Shown in pieces: positions 7,098 to 10,591 of a stretch of 10,591 nt of DNA. The notes under the pieces were generated by a model. The model was not told where the DNA came from and ran no database searches. It worked only from the letters and a program-made list of their open reading frames with translations. The translations under genes and the position numbers were made by a program. Location of the stretch: assembly GCA_910579545.1 (NCBI GenBank), contig CAJTVI010000075.1:1-10591 (forward strand), written 5' to 3'. This stretch comes from an uncultured Oscillospiraceae bacterium. GTDB lineage: Bacteria; Bacillota; Clostridia; Oscillospirales; Ruminococcaceae. Position 1 is the first letter of the stretch. Each line of letters opens with the position of its first letter.

Positions 7098-9536
7098 ATG
7101 AACCATCCAACCAAACCATGGGCCGCAAGGCTCCTTTGCCTGCTGCTGGCGGCGGCGCTGCCGGCGGTATTGCTGGCCGGCTGCGGGGCCAAACCCGGCG
7201 CGGGAACCGGCGCGGGGACCGCCCCCGCCGCCATGGGCCGCTGGGCCGAGAGCGAGGTAAGCCTGCCCGAGGGCTGCCAGCCTACCGCCCTTTACCAGCT
7301 GGCCGACGGCGCCCTCTGGCTGATCGGGGCCGACGACGCCCGGATGTGCTCGGTGCGCTGGCTCTCGGCCGACGGGGGCCAAAGCTGGCAGCAAAGCCCG
7401 CTGCCCGCCCCGCTGGATGCCTGCCGGGTGGTGGACGTTTCGCCCGGGGGAGCGGTGCTGGCCCAGCAGTACATCCTTAAGGAAGAAGGGCCCGAAACCT
7501 GCTTTTGGCGCATGGCCCCGGGCGGCGAGCCGGAGCCGTTCAGCCTGCCGGACGTTCCCGGCATGTTCCAATGCAGCGCACACTTTATTGACGAAGAGGC
7601 CCTTGCCGTATCCTGGAACGCCTATGCGTCCGGCGCGGCACTGCCCGGCCAGGGCGATGGGATCGGCGGGGGCTTTGTGCAGATGGACGCCCCGGACGCC
7701 GCTGAGGCGGGCCGGCAGGACGAGGCGGCCCCGGACGCCTCCAGCGCCCCGCAGAACGGCGCAGAACCGGAAGGGTTTTACACGATCAGCTCGGGCGGGG
7801 GAGTGCGGCTGCAGCGCGATGAGGACGTGGTGTGCGGCAGCGGCATCTACAGCTTTGCGGACGGCCGCCGCCTGGGCGACTGGCCCGGCATGGAGGGGGA
7901 CGTCCTGACGAGCGTATCCAACGGCCAAAAGCTCTTTTACGAAAAATACGGCGTCGGCTTTTTGGCCATGGACGCCGCCGGCGGGCAGGAGACCCTTTAC
8001 ACTGGCGATGGGGCGGGCCATCTGGAGGCCGCCTTTGCCGAACCGGACGGCACCCTGTATTTTGCCAACGATCAGGGCATCCACTGCCTGGCCGCCGGCG
8101 GCAGCCTGGCGGAAACGGTGGTGGAGGGCAGCGCCATGGCCTTTGCCCACCCCCAGATGGGCGGACAGGCGCTGGTGCGCACCGCCTCGGGAGACTTTTT
8201 GCTGCTGCTGGCCGACTACAACTCCGCAGATTACAAGTGTACCCTCTACCGCTACCACTTTGACGAGACCCTGCCCGCCCGGGGCGATACGGTGCTCACG
8301 GTCTGGTCGCTGGAGGACAACGAAACGGTGCGCGCGGCCATTGCCGCCTTCGCCAAGACCCACCCCGAGGCGGAGGTGGAGTACACGGTGGCCCAGCCCA
8401 GCGATACCGAAGGCCCCGGCCGGGAGGACCTGCTGCGCGCCCTGAACACCGAACTTTTGGCCGGCGGCGGGCCGGATGTGCTGATCCTGGACGGGGTGGA
8501 TTATGCCCCCTACGCCCGTCAGGGCCTGTTGGCCGACCTGTTTGGCACGGTGAGCGATTTAAAGCTGCTGGACAACATCACCGCCCCCTTTATGCAGGGG
8601 GACGCGGTGTATCTGCTGCCCACCCGGTTTGCGCTGCCGGTGCTCTACGCCCCCAAGGAGAGGCTTGCCGCCGCCGCAGGCTGGGAGGGGATGCTCCAGA
8701 GCTTTTTGGACGCGCCGCCCCGGCCGGACGTGGCCCCCAATGACGCCGGCTTTTACGACGCCCTGCCCGAGGGCGGGCGGTATGCCTTTTCGGTCAAGGA
8801 TACCGCCGACCTTGTGGACATGCTGCTGGCCGCCAGCGCCCCGGCCCTTTTAAGCGAGGAGGGCGGGCTGAACGACGCCGCCTTGGGCGATTTTTACGCC
8901 GGCGTCGAGGCGGTGGCCCGGCACTACGGCCTGGGCGATTACCGCCCGGCCGACCCGCTGATGGACGTTACGGTGGTCAGCAGTTCAAGCGGGGAGGATT
9001 CGGTCATCTCCCACCAGAGCAGCCAGGAATACAGCTGGGGCCGCGCCCTTTTTGCGCGGGAATGGCTTTACACCCCGGCGCTGCTGCTCTGGATGAAGGG
9101 CCAGCAGGACGGGGAGGATACCCCCATGGCCGCCGCCCTCCAGCCCGGCCTTGCCGAGGGGGCCTACCGGCCGCAGGTGCTGGCCGCGGTCAACGCCGCC
9201 ACCGCCCAGGAGGCCCTTGCCAAGGAGTTTGTGCGCACCCTGCTTTGCGACGAGGTACAGGGCGCCATGTTTTACCAGGACGGCCTGCCGGTGACCCAGA
9301 GCGGCATGCAGATCGTGGAGGAGCGGTTTAAAACCGCCCGCCATTTTACCCCCGAACTGCTCGAAATCTTCCACGCCCTGCTGGCTGCCGCCAAAACCCC
9401 CTCGCTGCCAAGCGAGACCCTGCGCGCGTCCCTTACCGCGCACGCCGAGGCCCTTGCCAAGGGAGCTGAGACGGTACAGCAGGCGGTGGCCGGCACCCAA
9501 AAGGACCTGGAGCTCTATTTTGCCGAGCGGGGCTAA
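7098..9536 (+). CDS. Lipoprotein: propeller-like N-terminal half fused to a family-1 extracellular solute-binding domain of an ABC importer
   Basis: It is predicted to be anchored outside the cytoplasmic membrane and to deliver a ligand to the permeases encoded next. The start is fixed by GAAGGAG (7081-7087), 10 nt before the ATG. Seen in the 812 residues: a lipoprotein signal with lipobox LAGC (Cys29) and a Gly/Ala/Thr-rich spacer. A region of about 45-395 has repeated strand-turn patterns, including a perfect Asp-box SADGGQSW (90-97), as in sialidase/BNR propellers, and EPDGTLYFANDQG. It is broken by an acidic Ala/Asp/Glu/Pro-rich linker (about 196-227). From about 398 follows a solute-binding domain opening TLTVWSLEDNETVRAAIAAF, with LNTELLAGGGPDVLILDG. 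CUT1 binding proteins usually have about 400-450 residues, so the extra N-terminal half is the odd part. The ligand is unknown; an oligosaccharide is likely from the transporter class. The gene is divergent from the two-component operon and probably regulated by it. Confidence 0.88.
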   Translation: MNHPTKPWAARLLCLLLAAALPAVLLAGCGAKPGAGTGAGTAPAAMGRWAESEVSLPEGCQPTALYQLADGALWLIGADDARMCSVRWLSADGGQSWQQSPLPAPLDACRVVDVSPGGAVLAQQYILKEEGPETCFWRMAPGGEPEPFSLPDVPGMFQCSAHFIDEEALAVSWNAYASGAALPGQGDGIGGGFVQMDAPDAAEAGRQDEAAPDASSAPQNGAEPEGFYTISSGGGVRLQRDEDVVCGSGIYSFADGRRLGDWPGMEGDVLTSVSNGQKLFYEKYGVGFLAMDAAGGQETLYTGDGAGHLEAAFAEPDGTLYFANDQGIHCLAAGGSLAETVVEGSAMAFAHPQMGGQALVRTASGDFLLLLADYNSADYKCTLYRYHFDETLPARGDTVLTVWSLEDNETVRAAIAAFAKTHPEAEVEYTVAQPSDTEGPGREDLLRALNTELLAGGGPDVLILDGVDYAPYARQGLLADLFGTVSDLKLLDNITAPFMQGDAVYLLPTRFALPVLYAPKERLAAAAGWEGMLQSFLDAPPRPDVAPNDAGFYDALPEGGRYAFSVKDTADLVDMLLAASAPALLSEEGGLNDAALGDFYAGVEAVARHYGLGDYRPADPLMDVTVVSSSSGEDSVISHQSSQEYSWGRALFAREWLYTPALLLWMKGQQDGEDTPMAAALQPGLAEGAYRPQVLAAVNAATAQEALAKEFVRTLLCDEVQGAMFYQDGLPVTQSGMQIVEERFKTARHFTPELLEIFHALLAAAKTPSLPSETLRASLTAHAEALAKGAETVQQAVAGTQKDLELYFAERG
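9509..9522 (+). promoter_or_regulatory. Ribosome binding site and TTG start proposed for the MalF-type permease
   Basis: GGAG (9509-9512) precedes TTG (9520-9522) by 7 nt, inside the last codons of the lipoprotein gene. This gives a 17-nt overlap and a basic cytoplasmic N-terminus. No ATG is available in this frame. The competing choice is GTG at 9652-9654 behind AGGGGGG (9634-9640), which would begin directly at the first membrane helix. Confidence 0.5.
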
Positions 9537-10470
9537 GCGCCGGGCAGGGCCGCGCCTGCCCATCTTCAAAGCGGCCCGGCGGCGCGCAGGGCCGGGGGCC
9601 GGTTTTCCGCGCCGGGCGCGCCGGGCGCATCCCAGGGGGGATACCGGGGCGGTGTGGTTTTTGCTGCCCAGCTTAGCCGGGCTGGCGGTGTTTGTGCTGG
9701 GGCCCTTTGCGGGCACGGTCTGGCGCAGCTTTACCGACGCCGCCGGCCGCCGCTGGCAGGGGGCGGCCAATTACCAAAGCGTGCTGGCCAACGCCGCCTT
9801 CCGGCAGGCGGCGGGCAACACGGCGCGGTTTGTCTGCCTGTGCCTGCCGCTGCTTTTGGGCGGCAGCCTGCTGCTGGCGCTGCTGGTGCGGGCCGCCCGC
9901 CCGCACGGCCGACCCTTCCAAACCAGCTTTTTGCTGCCCATGGCCCTGCCGGTGGCCAGCATCGCGCTGCTCTGGCAGCTGCTGTTTGCCCAAAAGGGGC
10001 TGGCAAACGCCCTGTTAAGCGCGCTGGGCGCGCGGCCGGTGGATTTTATGGGCTCCGGCGCGGCCTTTTGGGTGCTCCTTGGCACCTATCTGTGGAAAAA
10101 CAGCGGTTACAATATGGTGCTCTGGCTGGCCGGGCTGGATGGGGTGCCCTCTGCCCTTTACGAGGCCGCCATGCTGGACGGCGCGGGCCGCTGGCAGTGC
10201 TTTTGGCATGTCACCCTGCCCCAGCTTGGGCCCACTTTGGGGCTTGTGTCGGTGCTCAGCCTGCTCAACTGCTTTAAGGTTTTCCGGGAGGCGTACCTCG
10301 TGGCCGGGGCCTACCCGCACGAGAGCATCTACCTTTTGCAGCACCTTTTTAACAACTGGTTTTCGGCGCTGGATCTGGGCCGGCTCTCGGCCGCGGCGGT
10401 GCTGTTGGCGCTGGCGCTGGGCGGGCTGATCCTGATTTTGCTGCGCCTTTTAAACCGCAGCGGGGAGTAA
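9520..10470 (+). CDS. ABC transporter permease, MalF type (CUT1 sugar family)
   Basis: It is an inner-membrane permease subunit that should pair with the product of the next gene and move the ligand captured by the lipoprotein. From the TTG at 9520 it has 316 residues. It has a Lys/Arg-rich N-terminus, then hydrophobic segments at about 46-66 (FLLPSLAGLAVFVLGP, typical of TM1 in MalF/UgpA-like proteins), 104-123, 137-157, 183-205, 233-252 and 289-311. The cytoplasmic EAA loop that contacts the ATPase is intact: E215-A-A-M-L-D-G221, then FWHVTLPQL. Length and topology fit the family. The start is uncertain: a GTG at 9652 would give 272 residues but remove the basic residues before TM1. It is co-transcribed with the lipoprotein gene and with the next gene, whose ribosome binding site lies in its last codons. 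Confidence 0.9.
   Translation: MPSGAKRRAGPRLPIFKAARRRAGPGAGFPRRARRAHPRGDTGAVWFLLPSLAGLAVFVLGPFAGTVWRSFTDAAGRRWQGAANYQSVLANAAFRQAAGNTARFVCLCLPLLLGGSLLLALLVRAARPHGRPFQTSFLLPMALPVASIALLWQLLFAQKGLANALLSALGARPVDFMGSGAAFWVLLGTYLWKNSGYNMVLWLAGLDGVPSALYEAAMLDGAGRWQCFWHVTLPQLGPTLGLVSVLSLLNCFKVFREAYLVAGAYPHESIYLLQHLFNNWFSALDLGRLSAAAVLLALALGGLILILLRLLNRSGE
9542..9561 (+). repeat. Hairpin at the binding-protein/permease junction
   Basis: GGGCAGG (9542-9548) and CCTGCCC (9555-9561) form a perfect 7-bp stem with a 6-nt loop, beginning 5 nt after the lipoprotein stop. Hairpins at this junction in binding-protein transporter operons, as between malE and malF of E. coli, can stabilise the upstream message. 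Here it has no T tract and may lie inside the permease reading frame, so the role is uncertain. Confidence 0.35.
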
Positions 10471-10476
10471 TTTTGC

Positions 10477-10591
10477 ATGAAACAACGCATAAAAAGCGGC
10501 GGTGAGATAAGAAAACAAAGGTCCCGAATAAAATCTGATCCACCGAAAATTCGCTGGGCGGCCGCAGCCGCAAGGAAGAAAAGCGCAGCAA
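10477..10591 (+). CDS. Start of the next transporter gene, probably the MalG-type partner permease (3'-truncated by the window edge)
   Basis: The frame opens with ATG at 10477, 6 nt after the permease stop, and stays open to the window end (38 codons). GGGGAG (10462-10467) lies 9 nt upstream of the ATG, an excellent ribosome binding site. The visible residues (MKQRIKSGGE..., later PPKIRWAAAAARKKSAA) carry 13 Lys/Arg and only two acidic residues, with no membrane helix yet. The identity rests on context alone: CUT1 operons run binding protein, MalF-like, MalG-like, and MalG-type proteins begin with a basic cytoplasmic tail. The stretch is more A-rich than its neighbours and uses ATA, AGA, AGG and CGA codons that are scarce elsewhere in the window. 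Confidence 0.6.
   Translation, partial: MKQRIKSGGEIRKQRSRIKSDPPKIRWAAAAARKKSAA

Noticed and set aside
6945..8363. A 472-codon open frame on the - strand over the first part of the lipoprotein gene
   Set aside because: The + strand has a clear ribosome binding site, lipobox and recognisable domains. The - strand product is Gly/His/Ala-rich without motifs, and the frame crosses the divergent promoter region.

Overview
The window is high in G+C (roughly two thirds by eye) and densely coded, with codons strongly biased to G or C in the third position. The proteins are of Gram-positive type: a GH25 lysozyme with cell-wall-binding repeats, a lipobox lipoprotein serving an ABC importer without an outer-membrane partner, a Firmicutes-style cardiolipin synthase and an OmpR/VanR-type two-component pair. 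The best guess is a G+C-rich gut Clostridia member (Oscillospiraceae/Ruminococcaceae-like). That placement is inference from gene style only. No rRNA, tRNA, CRISPR array, insertion sequence or phage gene was seen.

Left part (1-4659, + strand). The window opens inside a secreted GH25 muramidase gene, which ends at a strong hairpin terminator. A good sigma-A-type promoter (TTGACA, 17 nt, TACACT) then drives ftsH, the membrane AAA+ zinc protease. A cardiolipin synthase gene follows 114 nt downstream with a strong ribosome binding site and no clear terminator between, so the two may be co-transcribed.

Middle (4660-7097). The convergent gap after the cardiolipin synthase gene holds three perfect hairpins, the last a bidirectional terminator. 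On the - strand a response regulator gene and a histidine kinase gene overlap by 7 nt and form a two-component operon.

Right part (7098-10591, + strand). Divergent from the two-component operon is a CUT1-type ABC importer operon. It encodes an 812-residue lipoprotein that joins a propeller-like N-terminal half (with a perfect Asp-box) to a family-1 solute-binding domain. A MalF-type permease follows, then the first 38 codons of what should be the partner permease. No ATPase gene is in view.

The most interesting signal is the 205-nt divergent regulatory region (6893-7097). Each side carries TTTGAG or TTTCAG followed by TTTGAG at an 11-nt period, placed exactly 10 nt upstream of a -10-like hexamer. 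This is the geometry of promoters activated by PhoB/OmpR-class regulators. It suggests that the regulator controls both its own operon and the transporter, so that the locus is one sense-and-import unit for an unknown, probably glycan-derived, ligand.
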